From NCBI GenBank assembly GCA_000711775.1, contig ARYC01000387.1:62001-126000 (forward strand): 64,000 bases of DNA. Reading direction: 5' to 3'. Of the stretch, positions 12,472 through 25,400 are shown one piece after another; position 1 is the first letter of the stretch; each line of letters opens with the position of its first letter. Source of the DNA: Oxytricha trifallax. Taxonomy: Eukaryota; Ciliophora; Spirotrichea; Sporadotrichida; Oxytrichidae. The notes beneath the pieces were generated by a model. The model had not been told where the DNA came from. It saw nothing but the letters and a program-made list of their open reading frames with translations, and did no database searches. A program made the position numbers and the translations under genes.

Positions 12472-13165
12472 ATGGGACAAAGAAACAAATCTTTAACACA
12501 TCTAAACCTTTCAGAGAAAAGAGCTTCTCTCTCAGAAATTGAACCAAAAGTGTTATGTAGAGGTGTGTTCTGTCATGAAGATCAATCATTAATAAAACCT
12601 GGATACCATTATGACAATGTGCAGAGCCAATTTTTGTTTCTGAAAAATAAGAATAGGAATAAGAATCAAGAGTCACTTTCAATATTACAATAGCTTAAGA
12701 AAGATTATTATTTGAGTTAGCATTAGGTTGTTTAGAAAATGTATGCATCTATGGAGGGTCTTGAGCATCAGTAGAGTTCATAAGACATTTAAAAACATGT
12801 CTCTATTCTCTAGCAATCAAATCTAAATAAATTGTAATTATTATTTTTCCGATTAATAAATCCAAAATAATTATTCTATATAATAAAATTATTATTATTA
12901 TCTCCCTGAAATACCTCAAATCAAGTTAGGTTTTTACAAATCAGCGATGATAAATCAATATCGAGATGAAAAACGTAAAGATGCCGAAGACTAATGGGTG
13001 AAATCTCTCATAGTGAAAAAGAATTAATTATCCCTAAAAAACAAAACAAAGTTAAGTAAGAGTGAAAGAAGAGCTTAAAGTTTGACTAATTGTTTTGAGA
13101 AGAGAACTATATAGTATCCTGATTCCAGGAAATGGCTTGGAAATTTCAATGAGTTGGTGTTTTGA
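12472..13165 (+). CDS. Unknown basic protein, interrupted near 12830-12905
   Basis: Opens with MGQRNKSLTHLNLSEKRASL and continues with Gln for TAG to about 12830. After an AT-rich stretch with repeated ATTATT motifs on both sides, coding resumes at about 12905 in another frame (PEIPQIKLGFYKSAMINQYR) and ends TGA at 13163-13165. The interruption lacks a clean GT-AG pair; ATTATT repeats at its edges are compatible with an eliminated sequence, but the exact cut could not be placed because the frame does not settle it. The product is basic and polar, with no recognised domain. Confidence 0.55.
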
Positions 13166-13284
13166 AATGATAAAAAAAATGATAGTATTTGAAATATGAT
13201 TGTAATATGAAGTTAAAATTAATTTAATAAGTTTGATTTAAAGTGATTTACAATAAATTAATTTAATAATCACATAATAATTTA

Positions 13285-14465
13285 ATGTCATTCAGGAAGT
13301 CAGAAGTACATAAAGTCTTAGAAGAGTCTTAATTCAATGAGAACTCTCAGTAAATTCCTATAGGTGGGGATGGTGAATAAAAGAAAGATCACAGATTTAC
13401 TTTCAATATTGGTGCTTTTAGTGATGGACTGCGTTCTAATTTCAGTAAACTTTTCATTTTATTTATTAATTTACAATATATACAGCTATTCGAAGACTTC
13501 TGAGTGATTTTGATGAAACCATATTTGGCATCTAAAAGAATTAAATGGATCAATTGAGAAGATATTTCACTCATTCTACAACATTCTTAGTAAATAATCA
13601 CGCATTTGATACTTCATTCAGTTATGAATATGACATAAAACAGTCAAAGTTTATTGCAAAAGAGAAGTCTTTTATATTTAAGATTGGCCCTTCTGGTTCC
13701 AATTGGAAGTTAAAATTTGATGCAACTCAGAGGAAAAATTTGATTGATAGGTTTTCTTCTAAGGAATTTTTAAGAGAAGAAATCATGTTGAGTTACAAAT
13801 AGTCTATTGGCTTGGAGTATCTAAAGTTTGACTAAACAAGCTATAGAAAGTTAGATATAGATCTTGCCTTACCTAATGGTTTGGGCCATCATCATGGTAT
13901 GCCTAGTTTCTTAAAAGTTGATGGGTTTATCGCAAAAACTATCTCATTAGTACCTTAACACTTGAACTTTTGTGGGCAAATTTAGGGAGGATTTATAAGA
14001 CCATTAATGGGTAGCTAGAAAACTACAGTAAACGATCGCTTCTTTATAACCAATTCAATGGGATATACACATTTAGGTCACATCTTCAAATCAAACAGCT
14101 AGGTTGAGCTAGAAAAAGACCCATCAAGTAATTATAAGAAGAAGATTGTAGGAGACGATCTTGGCAGTGAAAACTATCTTCTTTTATAAGGAAGATTAGA
14201 ATTTTTAAACATCCCTTATATTAGAGACATTGGCATGCGTGCTTTCACTTTTGGTGAAGCAGCTATATATCCATCTTTAATTAACTAAGATAAAGTTCTA
14301 GAAAGAATTGGTAATAGTACAAGACTATCGGCTGGATTTGGCTTAGCATTCCCCATCAACCCACAAGTTAGCATTATGCTGTATTATAATGCACTAAACT
14401 TCAACTGTTAAAAGGGAGACTATGCAAGAAAAAGTTATATTAATGTTAGCATTGGCTTCTTTTGA
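13285..14465 (+). CDS. Sam50/Omp85-family outer-membrane beta-barrel protein
   Basis: Two exons joined across a 41-bp intron (13445-13485, GTAAAC...TACAG) give a protein of about 380 residues. The C-terminal half matches the pattern of Sam50, the barrel core of the mitochondrial sorting and assembly machinery that inserts beta-barrel proteins in the outer membrane: NDRFFITNSMGYTHLGHIF (the xRFFLGG..LRGF-like region), GDDLGSENYLLLQGRLEFLN, then RLSAGFGLAFPINPQ and a closing strand INVSIGFF ending on aromatic residues, as usual for barrels. The N-terminal part is shorter and more polar than a canonical POTRA domain. Ciliate code throughout, ATG at 13285, TGA at 14463-14465. Family call rests on recognised motif order, not on a search. 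Confidence 0.75.
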
Positions 14466-14818
14466 GTGTGTTTTTTAGTTAATAATTTATAATTAAAGAT
14501 TAGTGTTAAGAAAATTTATAAGAATAAAATAAGTAGACAATTATGAATCTAAAGTTCTTAGTTTAAATAAATGAAATAGCTCATAGCTTAAAATTCAATA
14601 TTTCAAGCTAAAAGCACTCATATTTATAAGTTTTTTATCAATCAAGTTAATATATACCTTAATAATACAAATTTCTTAAATAAAAATAAATATAATAATT
14701 ACAATTAAATGGTATATTAGCCTTATTTAATATAAATAATTGACTAAGGATTTAATACATGTTAATTACTAATAATGTTTTTTGTAAATGATGTCTTCCA
14801 TTAAGATGATTGTACGCA

Positions 14819-17800
14819 TCAAGCATCGCCCTATAATTAATAAATATTACATTTCTTTATAATCTTACTCTCTTTCTCTTTAAGCTCTGGCCTCAAGAAT
14901 CCTTCTTCTAAACTCTAGCATTTTCTCTCTTTTGACAGCTCCATCAGTCTTGTTTCCTCTCTCCTTGTATCTGATGTCAGTCTCATCTATTTAAAATATT
15001 AATCATATAAATTTATATTACATTAAGAAATGAAAATTAAAAATTTAATTATCTCATCGTTAGTGTAGACTCTTTGCTATAGTTCAAAGTTTAATACACA
15101 ATTTATGATAAAAAAAATAAAATAAACATTTATCTCTTTATATAAGTAATTATTATTACCTAGGTCCATGCGTTATCGTTGTCAACACTCCACTTCTCCT
15201 GAGCCTTAGACAAGAAGAACATGCAGATCATGCCGACTGCAACATGATCTCTGTAGTTTTAGAGAACAAATCTTCTGGTAAAGTAATTCCAGCTGAAACT
15301 CATATTTTTCTATTTATTTAATTATTATTATAAATAACAAATTGCAATGCTACAAGAGATATCTCCTTTATAGATTGTTATATATGTTTTCCATTACAAC
15401 TATTTTATAAAATTAAAACGAATTATAATCTAAAAGAATTAATCTCTAAATTTTATCATTACTTATACTATATTGATTTTATATACTACTTGAAAGCCTT
15501 AGCTTTGGCCTTATCCAAGTTTGTTAAGAAACTTTCAAATTAGCTCATTTTTTAAGGTTTATTTTTACTTTTAGAAGAATTGTTCAAGCTTTAATTCTCC
15601 TCATCTTCACTACTGCTACTCCCACCCTCACTGATTTCTGTGTTTTTTAGGTAAACTTAATAGTGGTGATTCTGATTTGTGTATTATTACATATTTGATT
15701 CGTTTTAGCTGTTACCAGGAATTGAATCTCGAATTTAATCAACATCCTCTTTCTCTCCGAGGTAGGTTCGCTTAAGTTACTTAATCTTCTTTTATTTCTT
15801 GTTGAAAAGGAAAAATCCATTGCCAGCTGAATTTTGATTATAGGTAGCCATTGACTTAAAACCCATTCCATTAGAAGAAGATGAAATAGTTTAATAAGAG
15901 AGGCCATCTTAGTTTGTGTATATATTTTATTAGTAGTTGTTACTGTAAGAGGGAATCGAATTCTTAATCTGGTTTTTATCTACACTACCTAAGTTAGAGG
16001 AGTTTGTTTGATTTAAATAAGCTTGGTTACTATCAATGAAAATAGATTTACATGAAGAGTCTTGATTATAGGGAATAGACCCACCTAGCAACCTCTCATT
16101 TTGTGAACTTTTGGTATTATTAGACTTTTTACTAATGAGAGATTTACTATTGTGAGTATTTCCAAGTCCATAAATTGGCTATTCCATGAGCATCATAACT
16201 TCTTATGTGTCATAGTTTCTTCTAAAGTTATCAATCGTTTAATTAATGGAATTCTAATCACTTATAGAATGATTATCTAGTAGGTTTGAATTTTTGTACT
16301 TAATTAGTTTAATATTTTGCTAGCTGTCCCTCTTTAAAATGTACTTCTTTCTCTTTTTGACTGGCTTCATTAGTTTCTTACTTTAATAGTGAAATAGTTT
16401 AAGCACCATCATGGATATTAGAAAGTCTGAAATATCATAGAGGTATATTTTGCTCTTAAATAGGCCATCCTCAATTGAGTCGTCACCAGAGATTTAAGCG
16501 TGGAAACATACTATGGGAGTTGCGATATTTCTAGTGAAGAGGATTACTGTCTCCATGCATATTCCAATGTAAATAATTGTCAAGTACTATAAAATGATAA
16601 AAATAAGTTTATAATTTTACCACTTTTGTCATTTTAGATACTGTCCTATCTTGTTGCTCAAATAAATAATAATAAAATATAAATTTATACTGGAAAAAGC
16701 AAATAAATTAATTTATATGCTCAAGTTTTTCATATCTTAATTTCTTGAAGAAAATAAACAGTGAAAGAAATTTCCTCAATATGTAGGCATCTGGTAAGAA
16801 TTTCATTAAGTTAATGGTTCTAATTTTTATAATATATCAGAAGCAGTTATTTTACACAAGTAAGTATAATATATAAAATAAAATATAAAACAATGTTGAT
16901 ATTAACTATATTTGAGAAATTCAGGGACATCCACGTCAGCATCAAGAATTAGTCTTAATGAAAATATCAAAGAAAGTAGAGTAAAGTATCCTATTAAGTA
17001 CATTTACCTAAAAATACAAAATATTATTGACATTATTTCGGCTTACAAGTAAATTGTCAGCTTCTTTTGTTTATCATAGTAATTTTAAGCGTCTGAACTT
17101 GTGTACATATTGTGGACTTGCATCCTAAATATGGTTTGATTAAAAACAATTAAATATATTCTTTAATATTTAACGATAGCATATCGGGGATTATTAAGGT
17201 TTTAAATATCTATAATAATTGAAATTTTATATAATTTTAATAGAGGTATTTTCACTAAAAATTTGGAAATTTCTTTTTACATATTTGAAACTAACTTAAC
17301 AATTAAGAATAAAGTAATGCTTCTTACATTTTGAAAACAAAAATAGAAATGATAATTTGAAACATTCCCGAAAGGTAAATCTCGATATCCCACGGCAATT
17401 ATTATATCACATTATTTTTGCTTTTATCATCCTAAATTTTAATTTGTAAATCTCGAAATATCACAAGAAATACTAAGCTTATAAACAATTTGGATCCTTA
17501 AAAAGTGCAAAACTTACCCCATCATCAATATCATACCAGAAAATGACTTCAATTAGCCAGACTGTTGCCTTAACTAAATCATGAATTGTATTGTTAATTA
17601 TTTATAAAAACTTAGATAACAATTGGATAAAAATTTTAAGAATGCTACTGTTTTAACGATTTCCATTAATGAAAAAAATATATATAGCTGAAAATAAGTA
17701 ACAAATTATTAATGGTCCTAATAATCTTTTAAAAGAGAACTTACGAAAAATAGCGATGCCAAACATAAGTATAATGACTTTAGAGAAGTGATCGAGTTGT

Positions 17801-17907
17801 TTCATGCCTATTTTCCAAAATAAACAAGACATTGAGAGTATGTAAATAACAAGAAAAATGCTATTTAAAATTCCTAATGCCACCATATCATTCATTCTAT
17901 CTCTCAT
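14819..17907 (-). CDS. Multi-pass membrane protein, unknown (ciliate 7TM-like)
   Basis: Minus-strand gene starting MRDRMNDMVALGILNSIFLV at 17907. Several short exons encode hydrophobic segments: 17907 to about 17746 (two segments, then a GTAAGT donor), about 17590-17520 (ATVWLIEVIFWYDIDDG, then GTAAG), about 17110-16900 (IMSIIFCIFRQMYLIGYFTL) and about 16560-16440. A long polar, Asn/Ser/Gln-rich tail follows (about 16400-15490), then exons at about 15290-15155 and 14990-14819, ending TGA. The layout, several membrane spans then a long disordered cytoplasmic tail, is common among ciliate receptor-like membrane proteins, but no family motif was recognised. Introns and any eliminated sequences between the exons are AT-rich and only roughly placed. 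Confidence 0.65.
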
Positions 17908-18363
17908 TTCTAACTATTATTGAAGGAATGCATTCAATTACGGGAAATTAAATTATAATAAAATGAATACTAAGTCATTTTAGAGGGTTTTTAAGTTAAC
18001 GAATAAAAAAATTAAGTACTCAATCGTTAGATGATTATAATAAATTTAACTTCCCCTTTTTGCAACACTTTATTTCTAAACCTTGAGAAATTTATTAAAC
18101 TCTTTTTAAATAATTTTATAGTGAAAAGAATTAAAATATTATAGAAAACCTTTCTCCGTGAATTAAATTAAATTTAAATTCTATATTATATTGGAGTTAA
18201 CTTTAAAAATCAATTTATAAGTTCGAATTTGAATAAAAAAGTAAAATTTTACTGCTAATAATTCGATCAAATGTTTATTAATAAGATAAAATTATAAATA
18301 TTAAAAATAATAATTATAAAAATAGTTATCAAGATTAATCTATAATAATATCAAGATTTAATA

Positions 18364-18779
18364 TTGTAGGAATACATTCGATTTGGGAAAATGAATTAAA
18401 ATTAAATTAATTAAATATTAAAATCATGGCAGTTATCAAATCCAAAGTGACTCAAAATTCAAAAATAAATGGATTCTACGGTAGATCCCGCAATTTTAAC
18501 TGGACTTTACTATTGCCAATATTCCCGAATCGTCCCAGGAAGCGAGATATTTTGATTTTGAGCTAACTCCCAAAAATAGTAAAAGGGGTTTTTCTTGCTT
18601 GGACGATGAGATAAATTTATTATAGCAATAATAACCACCGTCTTAATTTTAATGCACTATCCATAGAGTATAATATTGTTAGGCCTTGGAGACATTTTCC
18701 AAAACCATAACTGAAGGTAATTAATAATTAATTAATTTTAAATTTAATTCATTTTCCCAAATCGAATGTATTCCTACAA
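18364..18779. mobile_element. Short inverted-repeat element (MITE-like), compact copy
   Basis: A 416-bp element with about 50-bp inverted ends beginning TTGTAGGAATACATTCGATT and ending with its complement. It has no ORF. A longer copy with the same ends and recognisably the same subterminal sequence, but carrying a 1.8-kb gene-bearing interior, is at 56573-58804. Confidence 0.85.
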
Positions 18780-19883
18780 TATTATTTTATTAATATTCAA
18801 TAGATATACCTCACTATTATTAGATAAAATTAAATAATATTATGTTATTATAAACTGATATCAAAGAAGAATTAAATTCTAATTCGATGTTTATTAAGCA
18901 ATATTTATAATGTGTATTGGGATGCCTTTTTTAATGTAAAATGATAAATATTTGTTATAAATTTATGTAACTCATAATTAGATATTATAATATTGATCAA
19001 TTTAAATTTAACTTGTATCCCAGGAATATATTTAGATTTACAAATAAATTAAGACTTATATTATATTATTCAAAATATGATAAATTAATATTGTTAGATT
19101 ATTATAATTGATTTTCTGTACTTAAAATAAAAAATAAATTAATTTCTTTCATAAAGCTAAGTTTAGTTAATTCGATTCTGAATTGAAATAAAAAAGTGTG
19201 GTAAAATAAATGTAAAAGACAATTAATTAATTATTCTTTTACAATTAATTAATTATTCATTTAAAATGTGTTCAAGGAAAATTTAATAAAATTATCTTTT
19301 ATACAATTTTTATTTTAAATATTAATTTTAATTTCCCAATTTACCATATTATAATAATATAATATTTAAAGTTAGCAGTGTAATTATAATTCAACTTAAT
19401 ATACTAAAGTTGCGGATAAAAAATTATTTTAATATGACTTTTGCTAATTTTTGGAGAAATATAAATCGGCTTAAAATAGGAAGATGTTTATATTTTTTAA
19501 TAGGTTATACATCTTACTCTGAAATTTTTTTTACAAATAATTTTTTATAATTTGTATAAAATTATTGGATAAATTTATTAAATATATATTAGCAATAATG
19601 AGTTAATAATTATTCTCTATTATTATAAAATATATCTTTCTTTATTATAATATTTATATTTTTATTTTTCTTTGTTTAAATAAAAAATTTCTTGTATTTA
19701 TTCAGTGAAATTAATTTAAATACATAAAATCAATTGATTGAACTGACTCCTCCATCTTTGATATATTTTTGCAATTTGCATTATTCTTAGAAAATTAACT
19801 GATCTTTTTGGACACAAGATTGCTTTGAGATCCTTTAAATGTTCTTAAGCTTTTCAGGAAATATTCAAATTGTGGGTGTTGAC

Positions 19884-19936
19884 ACCTGGACGTTCCAGGA
19901 AAATCAGGACGTCCCAGGATTACCAGGACGTCCCAG
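19884..19936. repeat. GGACGTCC minisatellite, left arm
   Basis: About three units of an 18-19 bp repeat whose core is the self-complementary GGGACGTCC, in inverted orientation to the larger array at 21465-21622. Confidence 0.8.
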
Positions 19937-20726
19937 ATTTTATATATTAGTGTAAAAAAATAAAACTTACTATATCTTTAAAATATAAATTCTTATTAAT
20001 TATAAATAACAATCAAATAAAGGTAACTTGAAAAAATCTGATTATTATAAACCTATTTAATAAAGTTTTTCATATTGCTTAAATACATTTGATTTTTTAA
20101 AAATCTGTTTTATATAAATCAAATATAAATTACAATATTTTTCAGTACAAATTTTTCTATGTATGTGTGTGTTTAATTTTATATTTAATATTACTAGAGT
20201 TATATATAAAACTTCATTAAATATAAATGTTTTTAGCGTTGTTCTATTAAAAAAAGTAATAATAACAAATTAATTTTATGAGGAATAGTTGATAAATAAA
20301 TGCTGCATGCACATTATTTATGCAATTATCTATATTTTAATTTTAGATGACAGAAGATGCATTTATCTTTAATATATCATGCAAGATAATAACTTTTGAA
20401 ATATTTAATTACACTTAGTTTTTCCAATTCTAATATATTACGCTGATAAAAAATAGGAAAATTTATAAGTCTATTTAATTGTATAACATATCTTGTTTAG
20501 AAATATCATTCAAATAATTAAAAATCTTATATAAAATTTACCAAAAAAAAATATTATCAATAATTGCAAAATTGCATTAAGCCTTATTTTATAAACTGTT
20601 TGTAACTTCTTTATTAATCTTGAATTTATTTCATATATTATAGAGGTACAGAATGCCATACTTTAGATATATTTATCTATATTTTTTATTTGAAATAAAT
20701 AAAAATTAATTATTTTCTTTATTTTT

Positions 20727-21012
20727 AAGTCTCATTCATCTGGCCATGACCTTGTAAAAAATAGCTATCTTGCTCAAGCTTTAAATAGGTCTTAATAATT
20801 CTTCTAACATTCCAAAAAGTTTTATTTAACGATTCTCCACACTTTTAAATTTGAATAATTTATTATATATCATCAACAGTTTCACTAATATTTCTAATAT
20901 AAGGAAAATAATTGAACATGAAACATGATCTCTCGCAATACTTTGAAAGAGCATGTATTAAGGCAAAATATTTTTTATTTAAACCAATTTATATAGTTTT
21001 TCTATGCGACAT
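20727..21012 (-). pseudogene. Merlin-like transposase N-terminal region, degraded
   Basis: Minus-strand frame opening MSHRKTIQIGLNKKYFALIH and running about 95 residues to NETQ. It aligns by eye with the transposase in the element at 39585: both have a RK-x-I-x-x-GLN start, a segment ISE in the middle, N-x-R-x-IIK, LEQ or IEQQ, and end at the first catalytic block. Where the other copy has the acidic IDQS, this one has MNETQ, so the first catalytic aspartate appears replaced by asparagine. The remainder of the catalytic core was not found, so this copy is unlikely to be active. Confidence 0.6.
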
Positions 21013-21464
21013 TGGTAATTATTACAATCATAAAAGCATGATCTATATACTTCTCTGATAAAGTATACTTGATGTATAGTTATGATTAGAATTTAAACGA
21101 TAAATATTTATTGATAGGACGTCATATCCTTATAACTCAAAAAAATATTGCTTAGGTATCATGTACTATGTAATCTTTTATGATTTTTTTATTAAAAAGA
21201 TTCCATGTTTATTTATATTAATTAATTATTAACGATTATAATTTAGCAATTAAATTTTTTAAGAGGCGTTGACTGACTCAGATTTTTCATAAGATACAAA
21301 CTCACCTTAGACCCTGCTGTTAATTATTTTGATTTGGTAAAGAAGGATGGGTCGCCCTTCCTTACACCGATCGGGGTAACATCCCTTGACCAGCCTTAAA
21401 ATATTTTTAAGGAATCTTTTTGTGATACTTCGTGTTATGGTTTTAATTTTTTTATACTTATGAA

Positions 21465-21622
21465 TATTCTGGGACGTCCTGGTGATCCTGGGACGTCCTG
21501 ATACTCTTGGGACGTCCTGATAATCCTGGGACGTCCTGATACTCTTGGGACGTCCTGATGAGTCTGGGACGTCCTGATAATCTCGGGACGTCCTGATTTT
21601 CCTGGGACGTCCTGGTATCAAC
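21465..21622. repeat. GGACGTCC minisatellite, right arm
   Basis: About eight tandem units of roughly 19 bp, such as GGGACGTCCTGATAATCCT, with small variations. Each holds an 8-bp palindrome GGACGTCC, so each unit can form a small hairpin. A standard-code ORF across it is an artefact of the repeat. Confidence 0.9.
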
Positions 21623-22468
21623 ACCCCAAATTGTTAGGTTTCTGAGTCCATGAGCTCCTAATATCATTAAATCAGTAATTATACCCAATATTTATAACAC
21701 ATTTTGGATGGAAGTTTCCCGCATATTTATATGATTTCGAAATTCAGGCAATTTTTATGGTAAGTAAATTTTAAAAAAAATCTTTTTATTAGTTATTCTT
21801 TTAATTTCTAAGAATTAATTTATAGTTATTTGCTTTTTTTGATATTTAAAATAAATTAGCCTATATCTGGTATAATTTTAATAATATGTCTCCAAGAACA
21901 TTGTTTATCACTTTAAATTCATTTAAAATAAAAATTAATATTTTTAAAATATAATACTAATCATATTTATATAATAACATTAACCCGAATGCTTAACTTG
22001 AAACCTTTTATGTTTTAATTTTAGAAGATGGTAAAGGATATATGTGTGTTATATCGCCTGAAAATTTTTTAAGACTAATGAATAAATTTCCATGATAAAT
22101 AATAAATTTCATGAAATTAAATGTAGAAAATAAACTAGCTAGGAACTTCCCATTTGTCAGAAAACTTTTACCCACCAAATTTATTCTAAATATACAAGTC
22201 TTAATAATTTTTTAGAGATAAAGTATTAAAAAGCATTAATTTTTAGCTATAGCAATTAATCTTATTATAAACATTTAAATATTAATTAAATTTTGAGACA
22301 AAGAAAATAAATGCAAATGATAAGATAAAAACATTAAGAATAAATATAATCTAAAATTAGAAATATTATAAATCCTGAACACCATGATTGTTAATAAAAG
22401 AGAGAGATTAAATTAGTAAATTGTTAATTTAAAATACAAATTAATTTTAAATTTAATCAAAATATAAA

Positions 22469-25400
22469 TCAGAGATCTATTATATTTTTCTCTCTCATTT
22501 CTTCCTCATTCATTTAAGCCTTGACTTATTTATCCTCCAAGGCTTACAAGATTTATTGAACATAAGTATTCAGTTCATTTTAAAGTTCTTTTTACAATGT
22601 TTAAATTTATATTTCTTAATTTTTAATTAAAGTTTCTTAATTTTTGTTTGAGGCTTCTAATTTCTAATTAATGCTAAAATATAAATGAATTGGTGAAATC
22701 ATATATACTAATCAAAATTTAAATAATTATAACTGCCTTTTTTAGACATGATTATAGATCAAATTTTATTCTAGATACTTACCTTTATGCTTAAAAAAGC
22801 ACACAGTATTCACCTTCAAGTTTACGGAGATAGTCTAATTTGTAGTTTTGTGACCCAAATCATTTGACCGTATTTCAAGTCTACGAATTTGACCATATGA
22901 CCGATTTATACATGAATAATTGTGATCATGATATAAGTATCTAAATATGTGGGATAATTATTTATTATATTAAGTAGTTATAGTGGATAATAAGAGCGGC
23001 GGAGGAAATTAAATGTCTCTCGATCATTAATCTGACTTTAATTCTTAATGTTTTTTTTCTCAATGATTGCGTTTTCATCTCTGCTAATATTCTACTCCTA
23101 TGAATAGCGTGCCATAACGTACTATGAGAATTTATTCGTGTAAAATTGGAAGGTTTATAGTCTAATATAACTTTACATTGGTGAGATCAATTAGATGACA
23201 TCGGGTCTCAAATGCTTCTCTGTCAATTCTATAAAGTTTTGAACTGCAAAGAATTAGTGGTGATTACAATGCGCAGTCTATGTTCTTCAATGCCACTTTT
23301 TGTAGGAGAAAGAAATCTTAATATGTTTATTCTACCATTAAATTAAATATTTAAAATAATAAATAATTATTACTCACATATATATATATACATGACCACA
23401 AATTCTCCTGGTTAACCAGTCAAATCGGTCAAATTGAGAAAATAGCAAATTAATTATACATTTATTTTTATATTAAATTAATTAAAACCCTAGAGTAATC
23501 TTTTGAAATAAAGTTATTTATAATAAAAAATTACAGTAAACATATAGTTAAAATAGTTAAAAATTGAGTTTATTCTTTATGCTATTATTTTAAGTCTAAT
23601 AAACTACAAAAATGTTCAAGAATTACTAAATACGATTTCACTAAGTATTACGCCTCTATTCCTAACTTATTATTAATGCTAATTATTGCTTAATGTTGAT
23701 CATTTTCAATCTCTTGAATATATTCTAACTATTATTTTGATTTTTTAAAAAATTTCTTAAGTTTTTAACTTTAATATTGAAGATTTCATCTGATCTTGTA
23801 AGGCTTTTTATATGAGATTTAGTGATAGTTATTAATTAAGTTTCTATTATTGATAAAATACAAAACAAATAGGTAAAATTAGATAATTCTTAAATAAATA
23901 ACTGGCATTAAAAATAAATTCGAGAATTAATTTATATTATAGCATCAATAAAATAATGTAACTAAAGACTCTTACTAAATGTAAAAATAGTACAAGAAAC
24001 TTGATTTTTATTGATTAGTTTTTTGTAAATACATTTTTTATTTCCTCAAATGTTTATAGATGAACAAAGAGATAAGTTGGATTCTATAAAAATTACTGAA
24101 ATATATCTAAATTATGATAATATCATGGATATATAAGAGCGCTGACTGAGCTATATTTTGTATTCAGGTAAAATATTATATTTTTATCTGCTTTATTGTG
24201 TAAAAATAGTGCACTAGCATTTTTTATATAATTTTGAAGCATAAATTCTACTTACTTTAGTCATTTCATTTAATGAAGGCTTGATGTTTTAGAGTGGAAT
24301 ACTTTGTCCTATTTGTGATTTACTTTCATTTTAATTACAATTAATGTTTTTATTAATATATTACGTTGAGTATTTATTTGTAATAATTTTTAATTTTCAA
24401 AGATAAATGATCAATAGTTATTAAGCAAATATTATGTGTTTATTAACAAATTTACATCTTACAGAGAAAATACAAAGAATTTTACAAAAATTCTATAAAT
24501 GATATTTAAGAATAAACTTAGCTAGTAAACTAGGAATATTGATTATTTAGTTATAATAGAGACGAACAGAATTTATTAACAAAGAATAGGATTAGAATCC
24601 CAAAACCCAGAATATTTAAGTTTTTTAGGAATTATTCAATAAGGTTAACTGTAATTTATATAATAAGTAGTTGTTTATTTAAAAAAATACAGACATCTAA
24701 TTATTTTGATGTTTTTCTTTTAATTATATTAGTTAAGATCTTTGTAAATCAGTGAAATTTGACTGAAAATCATTGTTAAATCGATCATATTGTCAAATTC
24801 GTAGACTTAAAATACGGTCTTATGATTAGGGTTACAAATACAAATTAGACTATCTCCGTAAACTTGAATGCAATTACTGTGTACTTTTGTAAGCATAACG
24901 GTTAGTAGCCAGAATAAAATTTGATCTATAAGCATGGCTAAAGAGAGGCAGTTATAATTATTTTAAATTTATATTTTGATTAATATATATGATTTTCCAA
25001 ATACAATTCTATTTTAGCTTTAGAGATTTGCAAATCTTTAACAGTTTATTCAACAGTCTTCATATGATTCAAAATCTCTTTATCTGATTGTATGCTTTTT
25101 AAATGAGTCTTGTAAATTGTCTTTTTTATATCCTTCACAAATCCTTGCCATTCTTCATTGCCATCAACTTAATCTTCAACAGGTCTTCTATATATTACGT
25201 AGTCTGGGAAGTAATTTTTATTTTAAAAGTCAGCATGACTGAAGTAAGACTCTCTTTCTATAATTAGCTCTGCTTTTATTTTAAAAGACTCAGCTACCAT
25301 TTTTTGCATTACCTTTTCGTATGACTCTGAAATGACTGCTATGATGAAGTTAAGAAGGACGATGTTCAAAAAGAGAACAGCTGAAATCCAAACAATCCAA

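Larger units (their letters stand above)
19874..21626. mobile_element. Merlin/IS1016-like DNA transposon with minisatellite ends (copy 2)
   Basis: A 1753-bp element with ends GGGTGTTG and CAACACCC and a perfect 8-bp target duplication CAAATTGT (19866-19873, 21627-21634). The duplication length and end sequence match the element at 39585-41324. The subterminal regions hold tandem units containing the palindrome GGGACGTCCC: about three at the left and eight at the right. The unoccupied target is preserved at 62390-62410. A degraded transposase lies inside on the minus strand. Confidence 0.88.
18780..22110. repeat. Dispersed repeat copy A (with Merlin insert)
   Basis: Several blocks here match 60630-62730 in the same order, for example the sequence around 18900-18980 versus 60725-60815, and 19715-19873 plus 21627-21710 versus 62240-62470. 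Copy A carries the Merlin-like transposon at 19874-21626; copy B has the unoccupied site. The rest is AT-rich with no coding signal. Confidence 0.75.

Noticed and set aside
17921-17990. Faint resemblance to the TTGTAGGAATACATTCG element tip
   Set aside because: Only the first 30 bases are loosely similar and no opposite end was found.
21307-21688. Two overlapping minus-strand ORFs rich in RTSQ repeats
   Set aside because: They are translations of the GGACGTCC minisatellite in the transposon end.
23600-23830. Weak minus-strand open frame inside the 2.3-kb element
   Set aside because: In a TGA-only code AT-rich DNA stays open by chance; composition here is not convincingly coding.
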